Assembly: GCF_035999195.1 (NCBI RefSeq)
Contig: NZ_DASYGY010000009.1
Span: forward strand, 2,232,001-2,296,000
From: Pseudoxanthomonas sp.
GTDB lineage: Bacteria; Pseudomonadota; Gammaproteobacteria; Xanthomonadales; Xanthomonadaceae
Length of the DNA: 64,000 nt
Direction of reading: 5' to 3'
Below, piece after piece: positions 8,621 to 15,816 of the stretch; positions within the stretch are counted from its first letter, which is position 1, and the number at the start of each line of letters is the position of its first letter. Under the pieces are notes generated by a model, which saw nothing but the letters and a program-made list of their open reading frames with translations, was not told where the DNA came from and ran no database searches. The translations under genes and the position numbers were made by a program.

Positions 8621-8752
8621 CTGTGGGAGCGACGTGAGTCGCGAAGGAGGTCTGCTGTCGATGAGGCACAAGGAAAAGGCAGGCCGTACAGGTCTGCCTT
8701 TTCTTCTTGCGAATGAGGGATCGCGCCCTTTCGCGACTCACGTCGCTCCCAC
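8621..8752. repeat. REPIN-like inverted repeat pair, family A, copy 2
   Basis: Arms GTGGGAGCGACGTGAGTCGC (from 8623) and its inverted copy ending at 8752 enclose a spacer with its own hairpin. It lies in the convergent gap between the rhomboid gene and the TonB-dependent receptor, directly before a family-B element. Confidence 0.88.
8670..8708. terminator. Probable bidirectional terminator
   Basis: A stem of about 12 bp (AAGGAAAAGGCAG pairing with CTGCCTTTTCTT) with an 11-base loop. T-rich sequence follows on the plus strand and the complementary A-rich flank serves the minus strand. It sits inside the spacer of a family-A repeat pair between two convergent genes. Confidence 0.6.
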
Positions 8753-8760
8753 GAGGCACG

Positions 8761-8830
8761 GCTCGTGCGCCATGCGCACGACTGCGGTGTTGACCGGGGA
8801 TCATGAGGTCGTACGCGCAGCGCACGCTAC
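8761..8830. repeat. REP-like palindromic element, family B, copy 2
   Basis: Same arm design as 3122-3188 (CTCGTGCGCCATGCGCACGA and GTCGTACGCGCAGCGCACGC, inverted) with a different centre. It lies immediately right of a family-A pair, so two REP families are stacked in one 270-bp gap. Confidence 0.78.
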
Positions 8831-8883
8831 ATGCAACACGGGCGCCCTGCGGCGCCCGTGTGTCGATCGGGCTTCTGTGCGGA

Positions 8884-11151
8884 TCAGAACTTCGCGCTGA
8901 ACTCCACGCCTACCGTGCGCGGCTCGTTGATGAAGCCGGTCAGGTTGTTGAAGTCGATGCCGCCGACGATGCGGGTCTGGTCGGTGATGTTGCGGCCGAA
9001 CAGGGCCACTTCGTAGTCGCCGTAGTTCCATGCATAGCCGATACGCAGGCCGCCTTCCAGCGACGACTTGCCGCGGAACTCCAGCGACTCGTACAGGAAG
9101 AAGTTCACTTCGCTGCGGTAGGCCCAGTCGGTGTAGATGTACAGCTCGGCGCCGTCGCCCATGCCGATGCCGTAGCGCGCGGTCAGGTTGTGCACCCACT
9201 TCGGCGCCTGCGGCAGCGGGTTGCCGTCGATCGCGTAGCCCGTCGGCGTGAGCGGATCGGTCACGGTGCAGCCACCGCCGCAGCCGGGCACGGTGAGGTT
9301 GGCGTCCTGGATTTCGGTGTCGTTGTAGCTGCTGCCCAGCGTGACCAGCAGGCTGTCGGTCAGGTAGGCCTCCAGGTCCAGCTCGAAGCCTTGGCCCACG
9401 CTCTTGTCGGCGTTGAGCAGGGTGGCGATGTTGGACCCGCCGCCGACGGCGATGATCTGCTGGTCGTCGACGTTGTAGCGGAACACGTTGAAGCCGACGC
9501 GCGCGCGCTTGTCCCACAGGTCGGCCTTGACGCCCACTTCGTAGGAGATCACCTCTTCCGAGTCGGCCGTGGACACGCCGCCGTTGGGCGCGCCTGCAGC
9601 CGCGAACAGCAGGCGGCCCTGGATGGACGGCGCGCGGAAACCCTTGGCCACGCGGCCGTAGACATTGACGTCGTCGTTGAGGGCATAGACCGCGCTCAGG
9701 TCCCAGCTGACGTCGTTGACGTCGGTACTGACGCGGTACGGGCCGCCGACCGGCGCACCGAACGGCGCGGCTTCCAGCACGCTGGCGCTGAAGTCCTTCT
9801 TGTCCTGCGTGTAGCGCACGCCGCCGCGCAGCTTGAGCTGTTCGGTCACGTCGTACTCACCGGAGGCGAATGCGGCCCACGCGGTGTTCTCCTGCTCCTG
9901 CACGGCGTAGCCAGCGCGCGGATTGCCCGGCGCCAGCGAGTCGTAGTTGAAGCTGTCGATGGTGATGTCTTCCCTGAAGTAGAAGACGCCCGCCTGCCAG
10001 TTGAACTTGCCGGCGTAGTCGGATTCCAGGCGGAACTCCTGGGTGACCTGCTTGTGATCGGGCAGGCCGTCGGCCGATTCAGAGGCGAACGGGATCACGC
10101 CCGGCCCGGAATCCGGCAGGAATACCGCACCGTAACCGCCGTCGATATCGCCGCGGTTGAGCGATTCGGCCGTCTCGTAACCGGTGATCGAGTACAGGCT
10201 CAGGTCGCCGAAGTCCCAGCGCAGGCGCGCGCTGCCGCCCCAGGTGTCCAGCCACGAGAAGTTCTGGCCGTCGACCGACACCTTGTCCTTGTCGAAGCCC
10301 GGCACGAAGTCGTTGCTGCCCGGCTCGATGATGTTGGCGCGGAACAGGCGCGCGGTGCCGTTGAGGTGGCGCTTGTGCAGGTTGAACAGCGCTTCGAAGC
10401 CCTCGCCTTCGTACAGGAACTGCACGCGGGCGGCGGACTCGTCGTACCCCTCGAAGCCGTCGCTGGTGCCGGCGGCGTAGGTGTTGTCCACCCAGTCGTC
10501 CTTGCGCTGGTACAGCGCCGACACGCGGGCCGACCAGCGCTCGCTCAGCGGACCGCCGACGGCGCCCTCGAAGTTCCACATGCTGTCGGTGCCGTAGGCG
10601 AGCTGGGCGTAGCCGCTCAGTTCGCGGGTCGGCTTGGCCGACTCGAACTTCACCACGCCGGCCGGCGTGTTGCGGCCGAACAGCGTGCCCTGCGGGCCGC
10701 GCAGCACTTCGATGCGCTCCAGGTCGAACACCGGGAAGCCCTTCAGCAGCGGGCTCTCCTGCACGACTTCGTCATAGATCAGCGAGACCGGCTGCGAGGC
10801 GTTGAGGTCGAAGTCGGTGTTGCCCAGGCCGCGGATGTAGAAGCGCGGGAAGGCGCGGCCATAGGAGGATTCGATGTTCAGGCTCGGCACGCGGCCGGAC
10901 AGGAAGCGCACGTCGTTGCCGCCGGAGCCCAGCACGTCCAGCTTCTCGGCGCTGACGCTGGAGATGGACACCGGCACATCCTGGATGTTCTCGACCTTGC
11001 GCTGCGCGGTGACCTGCACGGTGTCGAGCGTGGCGGCGTCCTTGTCGGCCGGGGTGGCGTCCTGGGCGAGGGCGGTGCCGAAGGGCAGCAGCGCGGCGAT
11101 GGCGAAGGCGAGGCGATGCGGCCGGACGGCGGCCGGGCGGACTGGGGACAT
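8884..11151 (-). CDS. TonB-dependent outer-membrane receptor
   Basis: A 755-residue outer-membrane receptor: signal peptide (residues 1 to about 30, ending ALAQD), a short TonB-box-like segment (LDTVQVTAQR), a plug domain (FYIRGLGNTDFDL, IEVLRGPQGTLFGRNTPAG) and a 22-strand barrel ending in a C-terminal Phe (GVEFSAKF). The plug and barrel resemble the large TonB-dependent receptor group of Xanthomonadaceae and sphingomonads, which import carbohydrates, siderophores or other bulky substrates; this one cannot be assigned a ligand. It would be energised by the tonB-exbBD cluster at 31-34 kb. I chose ATG 11151 as it starts the signal peptide; earlier in-frame codons do not extend it sensibly. Confidence 0.9.
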   Translation of the reverse strand: MSPVRPAAVRPHRLAFAIAALLPFGTALAQDATPADKDAATLDTVQVTAQRKVENIQDVPVSISSVSAEKLDVLGSGGNDVRFLSGRVPSLNIESSYGRAFPRFYIRGLGNTDFDLNASQPVSLIYDEVVQESPLLKGFPVFDLERIEVLRGPQGTLFGRNTPAGVVKFESAKPTRELSGYAQLAYGTDSMWNFEGAVGGPLSERWSARVSALYQRKDDWVDNTYAAGTSDGFEGYDESAARVQFLYEGEGFEALFNLHKRHLNGTARLFRANIIEPGSNDFVPGFDKDKVSVDGQNFSWLDTWGGSARLRWDFGDLSLYSITGYETAESLNRGDIDGGYGAVFLPDSGPGVIPFASESADGLPDHKQVTQEFRLESDYAGKFNWQAGVFYFREDITIDSFNYDSLAPGNPRAGYAVQEQENTAWAAFASGEYDVTEQLKLRGGVRYTQDKKDFSASVLEAAPFGAPVGGPYRVSTDVNDVSWDLSAVYALNDDVNVYGRVAKGFRAPSIQGRLLFAAAGAPNGGVSTADSEEVISYEVGVKADLWDKRARVGFNVFRYNVDDQQIIAVGGGSNIATLLNADKSVGQGFELDLEAYLTDSLLVTLGSSYNDTEIQDANLTVPGCGGGCTVTDPLTPTGYAIDGNPLPQAPKWVHNLTARYGIGMGDGAELYIYTDWAYRSEVNFFLYESLEFRGKSSLEGGLRIGYAWNYGDYEVALFGRNITDQTRIVGGIDFNNLTGFINEPRTVGVEFSAKF

Positions 11152-11207
11152 GGTGGTGGCTTTCCGAGTGGGTGGGAGTCGGGCGCCGGGCGGCGCTAGC
11201 ACGCGAA

Positions 11208-11225
11208 TGTTGCATTACAGCAACA
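11208..11225. promoter_or_regulatory. Inverted repeat in the receptor/patatin divergent region
   Basis: TGTTGC-ATTACA-GCAACA, a perfect 6+6 dyad 57 bases upstream of the receptor start. It may be an operator for the receptor gene. The remainder of the 296-base gap (11152-11447) shows no gene that I recognise. Confidence 0.3.
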
Positions 11226-11447
11226 GGGCGGGCAATGGCCGGAAGTCCCGCTTCCGGCGCACGTCGCGCCGGATGCCCGACTGGCACCGGATTTCCGTAC
11301 CCGCGGCGTTCCTCCGGTATGTTCGGCAGGGCCAATCGGGGCTTGCCGGGGCGGCCATCGATACGCGGCAGGCACCGTCCACGGTTGGCCTTCGTTGCGA
11401 CCGCGCCCTGTATGCTGCGCCGCTGTCGTCCCACCCTGCCCCGCCCC

Positions 11448-12485
11448 ATGCGCCTGATCCGCCGTTCGCGCCCCTTCCTGTTCGCCTGCTGCGCGGTGCT
11501 GCTGGCCGCCTGCGGGGGCGACAACGTCAAGCCGACGCCCCCGCCGGTGCCCGTCGCGACGGTGCCGCCCGCGCCGAAACCGAAGGTCGGCATCGCACTG
11601 GGTGGCGGCGCGGCCAAGGGCTTCGCGCACATCGGCGTGATCAAGATGCTGGAAGCCAACGGCATCGAGCCGCAGGTCGTCTCCGGCACCAGCGCCGGCA
11701 GCGTGGTCGGCGCTCTGTACGCCAGCGGCATGGACCCGTTCCAGATGCAGAAGACCGCCTTCGCACTGGACGAAGCGAAGATCCGCGACGTCCGCCTGTT
11801 CTCCGGCGGCCTGGTGCAGGGCCAGAAGCTGCAGGACTACGTCAACGACCTGGTCGGCAAGCGCACCATCCAGCAACTGAAGAAGCCGTTCGCCGCCGTC
11901 TCCACGCAGCTGGAGAACGGCGAGCGCACGGTGTTCGTCCGCGGCAACACCGGCCAGGCCGTGCGCGCGTCCAGCAGCATTCCCGGCGTGTTCGAACCGG
12001 TGGTGATCGGCAAGGCCAGCTACGTGGACGGCGGCGTGGTCAGTCCGGTGCCGGTCGACGCAGCGCGCCAGCTGGGCGCGGACTTCGTCATCGCCGTGGA
12101 CATCTCCACCAAGGCGCCCGGCACCAAGCCCGGCAGCATGCTGGGCATCGTCAACCAGTCCATCGGCATCATGGGACAGCGCCTGGGCGAACAGGAACTG
12201 GCGCGCGCCGACATCGTCATCCGCCCGAAGGTCAACGACATCGGCCCGGCCGACTTCGAGCAGAAGAACACCGCCATCCTCGAAGGCGAACGCGCCGCGC
12301 TGGCGGCGATGCCGCAGATCAAGGCCAAGCTCGCCGAACTGCAGCGCACGCGCACCGCCGCGCATGCCGCCAGGCACGCACCGCCGAAGCCGGACCCGCG
12401 CTGCCTGGAAGAACCCTCGCGTCTCGGCAAGCTGTTCGGCCGCGACGTGAAGTGCGATGCCGCCGGCCAGCCCGTAAAACAGTAG
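11448..12485 (+). CDS. Patatin-like phospholipase lipoprotein
   Basis: A 345-residue predicted serine lipid acyl hydrolase. The N-terminus is a lipoprotein signal (RRSRPFLFACCAVLLAAC, lipid-modified Cys22), followed by a proline-rich linker and a patatin domain. It has the oxyanion loop GGGAAKGFAHIGV, the nucleophile motif GTSAGS (Ser82) and the DGG motif with the catalytic Asp194 (YVDGGVVSPV). It belongs to the RssA/YchK-like group, and the lipobox places it on the periplasmic face of a membrane. An in-frame ATG at 11412 would add 12 residues; the start used here gives a more typical signal peptide. A family-C hairpin lies 1 base past the stop. Confidence 0.88.
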   Translation: MRLIRRSRPFLFACCAVLLAACGGDNVKPTPPPVPVATVPPAPKPKVGIALGGGAAKGFAHIGVIKMLEANGIEPQVVSGTSAGSVVGALYASGMDPFQMQKTAFALDEAKIRDVRLFSGGLVQGQKLQDYVNDLVGKRTIQQLKKPFAAVSTQLENGERTVFVRGNTGQAVRASSSIPGVFEPVVIGKASYVDGGVVSPVPVDAARQLGADFVIAVDISTKAPGTKPGSMLGIVNQSIGIMGQRLGEQELARADIVIRPKVNDIGPADFEQKNTAILEGERAALAAMPQIKAKLAELQRTRTAAHAARHAPPKPDPRCLEEPSRLGKLFGRDVKCDAAGQPVKQ

Positions 12486-12486
12486 A

Positions 12487-12516
12487 GCGGAGCCTGCTCC
12501 GCCGCTTCTGCACCCC
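12487..12516. repeat. Short palindromic repeat, family C, copy 1
   Basis: GCGGAGCCTGCTCCGC followed by CGCTTCTG, starting 1 base after the patatin stop codon. A close copy is at 15141-15163, just after phhA. Confidence 0.6.
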
Positions 12517-12561
12517 ACGCCCCGCGATGCCTGACGCCGTGTGGAGCAGGCCACGTCGGTT

Positions 12562-13176
12562 CTACGCTTCGGTCACGCGGCGCAGGTTGTCGCGTGCCCT
12601 CGCCTCCAGCATGTCGTGGAAGTGCGGCGTGCTGTAGATCGCCGACCGATCCAGGAAGCCCTTCAGGATTTCGCGCCGCTTGCGCCGGAACAGGAAGCCG
12701 GGCACGTAGGCGTATTCCTTGCGGATCTGCTGCTCGTACTCGTCGAAGCGGGCGCGTTCCGCGCCAAGGATCGACAGGTCGATGTCGACCAGCAGCTGTT
12801 CGTCCCGGCCGGACGGCACCGCGGTATGCCGCGTCGCCATGATCAGGTCGTGTACGCGCTGCGCCGCGTCGGTCGACACGCCCGCATCGCGCAAGGCATC
12901 GCGTGCCCAGTCGGCGCTTCGCTGCTCGTTCTGGTGACCCTTGACGTCGTAGATCGCGTCGTGGAACCAGAGGGCGAGTTCGACTTCATCCGGATGCCCG
13001 GCCAGCGCGCGCGTGTCATCGAACGCCGAGAGGCATTCACCGAGATGCTGCTGCGTGTGGTAATGCCGCTGCGGCTCGGCGTACGCGGCCATCAACTGCG
13101 CGAACAGCGCGCCGCCCTCGCCCGCCGCGCCGATGCCGCTCCATGCGCGTTGCCAGGAGGTGCTGAAAAGATCCAT
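12562..13176 (-). CDS. HD-domain predicted metal-dependent phosphohydrolase
   Basis: A 204-residue soluble protein of the HD superfamily. The metal ligands are visible as His in HYHTQQHLGE, the HD pair in LWFHDAIYD, and His in ATRHTAV with a later Asp in LLVDIDLSILG. Members of this small family (often annotated as N-methyl-D-aspartate receptor NMDAR2C-like by automated transfer) have no proven substrate. The start at 13176 is chosen because TAGACT lies 5 bases upstream, fitting a leaderless transcript. The following gap holds a degenerate family-A repeat. Confidence 0.82.
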   Translation of the reverse strand: MDLFSTSWQRAWSGIGAAGEGGALFAQLMAAYAEPQRHYHTQQHLGECLSAFDDTRALAGHPDEVELALWFHDAIYDVKGHQNEQRSADWARDALRDAGVSTDAAQRVHDLIMATRHTAVPSGRDEQLLVDIDLSILGAERARFDEYEQQIRKEYAYVPGFLFRRKRREILKGFLDRSAIYSTPHFHDMLEARARDNLRRVTEA

Positions 13177-13181
13177 GGCGC

Positions 13182-13187
13182 AGTCTA
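13182..13187 (-). promoter_or_regulatory. -10 box of the HD-domain gene, predicting a leaderless mRNA
   Basis: TAGACT on the minus strand, 5 bases before the ATG at 13176; no Shine-Dalgarno sequence is present. Confidence 0.45.
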
Positions 13188-13221
13188 GGACGAAAGAGAC
13201 GCAAGCGCGGGAAACACAGGC

Positions 13222-13243
13222 GTGGGAGCGACGTCGCCCCCAC
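13222..13243. repeat. Degenerate family-A repeat (collapsed pair)
   Basis: GTGGGAGCGAC is joined directly to an inverted copy GTCGCCCCCAC with no spacer, as if the centre of a family-A pair had been deleted. Confidence 0.6.
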
Positions 13244-13260
13244 ATCAATGCCGCGTGCGA

Positions 13261-13563
13261 TCACCGCCTGGACGGCAACCCATGCCCACCCACCGGCACC
13301 GTCTCGACATGGCGGTCGAAGCCGGCGATCAGCGGGCGCGCCTTCGCGATGGCCTGCTGCACGGCCGGCAGCGAGAGCGAGGCCTGGTGGCTGGCGGCAT
13401 CGGTCCAGACTTCGGTGATCCAGATCGCATCGGCGTCGGCGGGATCCTGCGCGATGACGTAGCTCAGGCAGCCGGGCATGGCGCCGGTGCCGTCGAGCAG
13501 GATCGCGAGCAGCGCGTCGCGCTGACCCGGCGTGGCGCGCATCTTGCCGATCAGTCCGTACAT
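13261..13563 (-). CDS. Antibiotic-biosynthesis-monooxygenase (ABM) family protein
   Basis: A 100-residue dimeric alpha+beta-barrel protein of the ABM/quinol monooxygenase family: MYGLIGKMRATPGQRDALLA at the start, then GCLSYVIAQDP, ITEVWTD and a final VPVGG segment. Relatives such as YgiN act on quinols, others only on reactive aldehydes or haem; the substrate here is unknown. It has a good ribosome-binding site (AGAGGAAC) and a possible TACAAC -10 box about 30 bases upstream. It precedes the HD-domain gene on the same strand but the repeat-containing gap suggests separate transcription. Confidence 0.82.
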   Translation of the reverse strand: MYGLIGKMRATPGQRDALLAILLDGTGAMPGCLSYVIAQDPADADAIWITEVWTDAASHQASLSLPAVQQAIAKARPLIAGFDRHVETVPVGGHGLPSRR

Positions 13564-13625
13564 GGCAGTTCCTCTGAAAGGGGCGGGCGCGTTGTAGCAC
13601 GCGATGCGGACAGGCGATGTCCTCG

Positions 13626-14105
13626 TCAGGCCTTCGGCAGCGGCAGTCCGGCGTCGGTCTTCACCGCGCGCAGCACGAAGCTGGAATTCACATCGGCCAC
13701 GCCGCTGGCGTTGAGCAGGTTGTCGAGCAGGAAGCGCGAGAAGTGCTCCAGGTCCTGCACCACCACGTGCAGCAGGTAGTCCATGTCGCCCGTCAGCGCA
13801 TAGCAGGCCACCACCTCGTCCCACGCCCGCACGCTGTCGCCGAAATGCTGGACGCTGGCCGGGTCGTGCTTCTCAAGCTGCACGCGGACGAAGGCCTGCA
13901 GGCCCATGCCGATGGCCTGGGGATCGACGCGCGCCGCATAGCCTGCGATCACGCCGGTCGCCTCCAGCCGCTGGATGCGGCGCAGGCAGGCCGACGGCGA
14001 CAGGTTCACCTGGGCGGCGATGTCGGCATTGGTGGCGCGGCCATCGCGCTGCAGCAGGGCCAGCAGGCGCAGGTCGGTGCGGTCGAGGGGGGTCGCTTCG
14101 GCCAT
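13626..14105 (-). CDS. Lrp/AsnC-family transcriptional regulator
   Basis: A 159-residue regulator with an N-terminal winged helix-turn-helix (residues about 8-55, DLRLLALLQRDGRATNADIA and SPSACLRRIQRLEATGVI) and a C-terminal RAM ligand-binding domain (CYALTGDMDYLLHVVVQDLE). It is divergent from phhA with 131 bases between them, so it is probably the phenylalanine- or tyrosine-responsive regulator of phhA and of itself; that role is inferred from position. Family members bind amino acids as dimers or octamers. Confidence 0.92.
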   Translation of the reverse strand: MAEATPLDRTDLRLLALLQRDGRATNADIAAQVNLSPSACLRRIQRLEATGVIAGYAARVDPQAIGMGLQAFVRVQLEKHDPASVQHFGDSVRAWDEVVACYALTGDMDYLLHVVVQDLEHFSRFLLDNLLNASGVADVNSSFVLRAVKTDAGLPLPKA

Positions 14106-14236
14106 ATGCTGCGCAGGATACCCTGTTCATGCACGATCATTGCGCGGATGACAGGAACAGTCGCAACTTTGCAAGCCTGTTGCGCGGCGGGGGCGCTAGG
14201 ATCGTCTTTCACCAGTCCGCCACCGGGGGAACCGTC

Positions 14237-15121
14237 ATGAACGAACCGCGCCGCGTCGAGCACCAGCAGACCGACAAGGGCTACGTGCCGGTCTACACCA
14301 CCGCCATCGTCGACCAGCCGGCCGACTACCCGGCGGACGACCATGCGACCTGGGGCGCCCTCTACGAACGCCAGCGCGCGCTGCTGGTCGGCCGCGCCTG
14401 CGACGAGTTCCTGCAGGCGCAGGACGCAATGGGCATGACGCCGGACCGCATCCCGCGCTTCGACGCGCTGAACGAGATACTGCGCGCCACCACCGGCTGG
14501 ACGCTGGTCGGCGTGGAGGGCCTGCTGCCGGAGCTGGAGTTCTTCGACCACCTCGCCAACCGCCGCTTCCCGGTGACCTGGTGGATCCGCCGCCCGGACC
14601 AGATCGACTACATCGCCGAACCGGACCTGTTCCACGACCTGTTCGGCCATGTGCCGCTGCTGATGAACCCGGTGTTCGCCGACTACATGGAGGCCTACGG
14701 CAAGGGCGGCGTGAAGGCGCACGGGATCGGCCCGGATGCGCTGCAGCACCTGACGCGCCTGTACTGGTACACGGTGGAGTTCGGCCTGATCGATACGAAG
14801 GATGGCCTGCGCATCTACGGCGCCGGCATCGTGTCGTCGAAGGGCGAGTCGCTGTACTCGCTGGAATCGGACGCGCCCAACCGCATCGGCTTCGACCTGG
14901 AGCGCATCATGCGCACGCGCTACCGCATCGACACGTTCCAGAAGACCTACTTCGTGATCGACAGCTTCGAGCAGCTGATGAACGCGACCGCGCCGGATTT
15001 CACCCCGATCTATGCGCGGCTGGAAAAACAGGACGCAGTCCCCGCCGGCGATGTACGCGAGGGCGACACGGTCTACACGCGTGGCACCGGCGAAGGCTGG
15101 GCGGACGGCGGCGACGTCTGA
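14237..15121 (+). CDS. phhA: Phenylalanine 4-monooxygenase
   Basis: A 294-residue iron- and tetrahydropterin-dependent hydroxylase that turns phenylalanine into tyrosine. It shows the iron-binding facial triad: His133 and His138 in HDLFGH and Glu181 in YWYTVEFGL, with the substrate/pterin region in between. Length matches the single-domain bacterial enzymes, which lack the regulatory ACT domain. The ATG at 14237 follows a GGGGGAA ribosome-binding site and gives the family N-terminus; an upstream in-frame ATG is less likely. The usual partner phhB (pterin carbinolamine dehydratase) is not adjacent. Confidence 0.96.
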   Translation: MNEPRRVEHQQTDKGYVPVYTTAIVDQPADYPADDHATWGALYERQRALLVGRACDEFLQAQDAMGMTPDRIPRFDALNEILRATTGWTLVGVEGLLPELEFFDHLANRRFPVTWWIRRPDQIDYIAEPDLFHDLFGHVPLLMNPVFADYMEAYGKGGVKAHGIGPDALQHLTRLYWYTVEFGLIDTKDGLRIYGAGIVSSKGESLYSLESDAPNRIGFDLERIMRTRYRIDTFQKTYFVIDSFEQLMNATAPDFTPIYARLEKQDAVPAGDVREGDTVYTRGTGEGWADGGDV

Positions 15122-15140
15122 CGGGTGTGCCGTCGTGGAA

Positions 15141-15163
15141 CGGAGCTTGCTCCGCTGCTTCTG
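15141..15163. repeat. Short palindromic repeat, family C, copy 2
   Basis: CGGAGCTTGCTCCG followed by CTGCTTCTG, 20 bases after the phhA stop; near-identical to 12487-12516. Confidence 0.55.
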
Positions 15164-15281
15164 CCCGCTGCGTCGAACTTGATCGATTGCGGAAGGCATT
15201 CACCCTCATGGCCCGGGACGGAAGGGCAGCCGGGCAAGGTCGGCTCTACAATCCGCCGTCCCCTTCATCGTGCGTGCTCCG

Positions 15282-15734
15282 ATGCCCAGATTGCTCTCCC
15301 TGCTCGCCCTGCTGGCGCTCCCGCTGCTCTCCTTTTCGGCTCTCGCCCGCAACTGCGTGGTGACGATCCAGGCCACGGACATGATGAGCTTCGACCTGAA
15401 GACCATGCGCGTCCCCGGCGACTGCGCACAGCTGCGGGTCGTGCTGAAGCACACCGGCCGCATGCCGGCACAGGCGATGGGGCACAACTGGGTGCTGACC
15501 GAAACACGCCACCACCGCGAAGTCGGGCTGGCAGGCGGCCGCATGAAACTGGCCGACGCCTACGTGCCGCGCAACGACGCCCGCGTGATCGCGCATACGC
15601 CGGTGATCGGCGGCGGACAGACGACCGAGGTGGTGTTCCCGACGTCGCGCCTGCGCAAGGGCGGCGACTACACCTTCTTCTGCTCGTTCCCGGGCCACTG
15701 GAACATGATGAAGGGCCGCCTCGTCTTCGAGTGA
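15282..15734 (+). CDS. azu: Azurin (periplasmic blue copper protein)
   Basis: A 150-residue precursor with a cleavable signal peptide (about residues 1-22, LLALLALPLLSFSALA) and a mature azurin of about 128 residues. The type-1 copper ligands are visible: His in MGHNWVL, then Cys, His and Met in CSFPGHWNMMKG. Azurins shuttle electrons in the periplasm, for example to nitrite reductase or cytochromes and in peroxide stress. The mature protein starts with the expected NCVVTIQATDMMSFD pattern. A TACAAT -10 box is at 15246-15251. Start at 15282 rather than the GTG at 15270, because it opens the signal peptide. Confidence 0.95.
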   Translation: MPRLLSLLALLALPLLSFSALARNCVVTIQATDMMSFDLKTMRVPGDCAQLRVVLKHTGRMPAQAMGHNWVLTETRHHREVGLAGGRMKLADAYVPRNDARVIAHTPVIGGGQTTEVVFPTSRLRKGGDYTFFCSFPGHWNMMKGRLVFE

Positions 15735-15777
15735 GCTGAGCGACCCGCTCTCCGCGACCTTCGCGGCGGGCCGCCGT

Positions 15778-15786
15778 TGGTATGAT
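15778..15786 (+). promoter_or_regulatory. Extended -10 promoter of the DUF389 gene
   Basis: TGGTATGAT, an extended -10 element, 31 bases before the ATG at 15817; the -35 region is weak. Confidence 0.4.
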
Positions 15787-15816
15787 GCGCGCCGATTCTG
15801 TGACGGAGTTCTCGTG

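Noticed and set aside
8803..11199. A 798-codon open frame antisense to the TonB-dependent receptor
   Set aside because: Shadow of the receptor gene; no family signature and no start signal.
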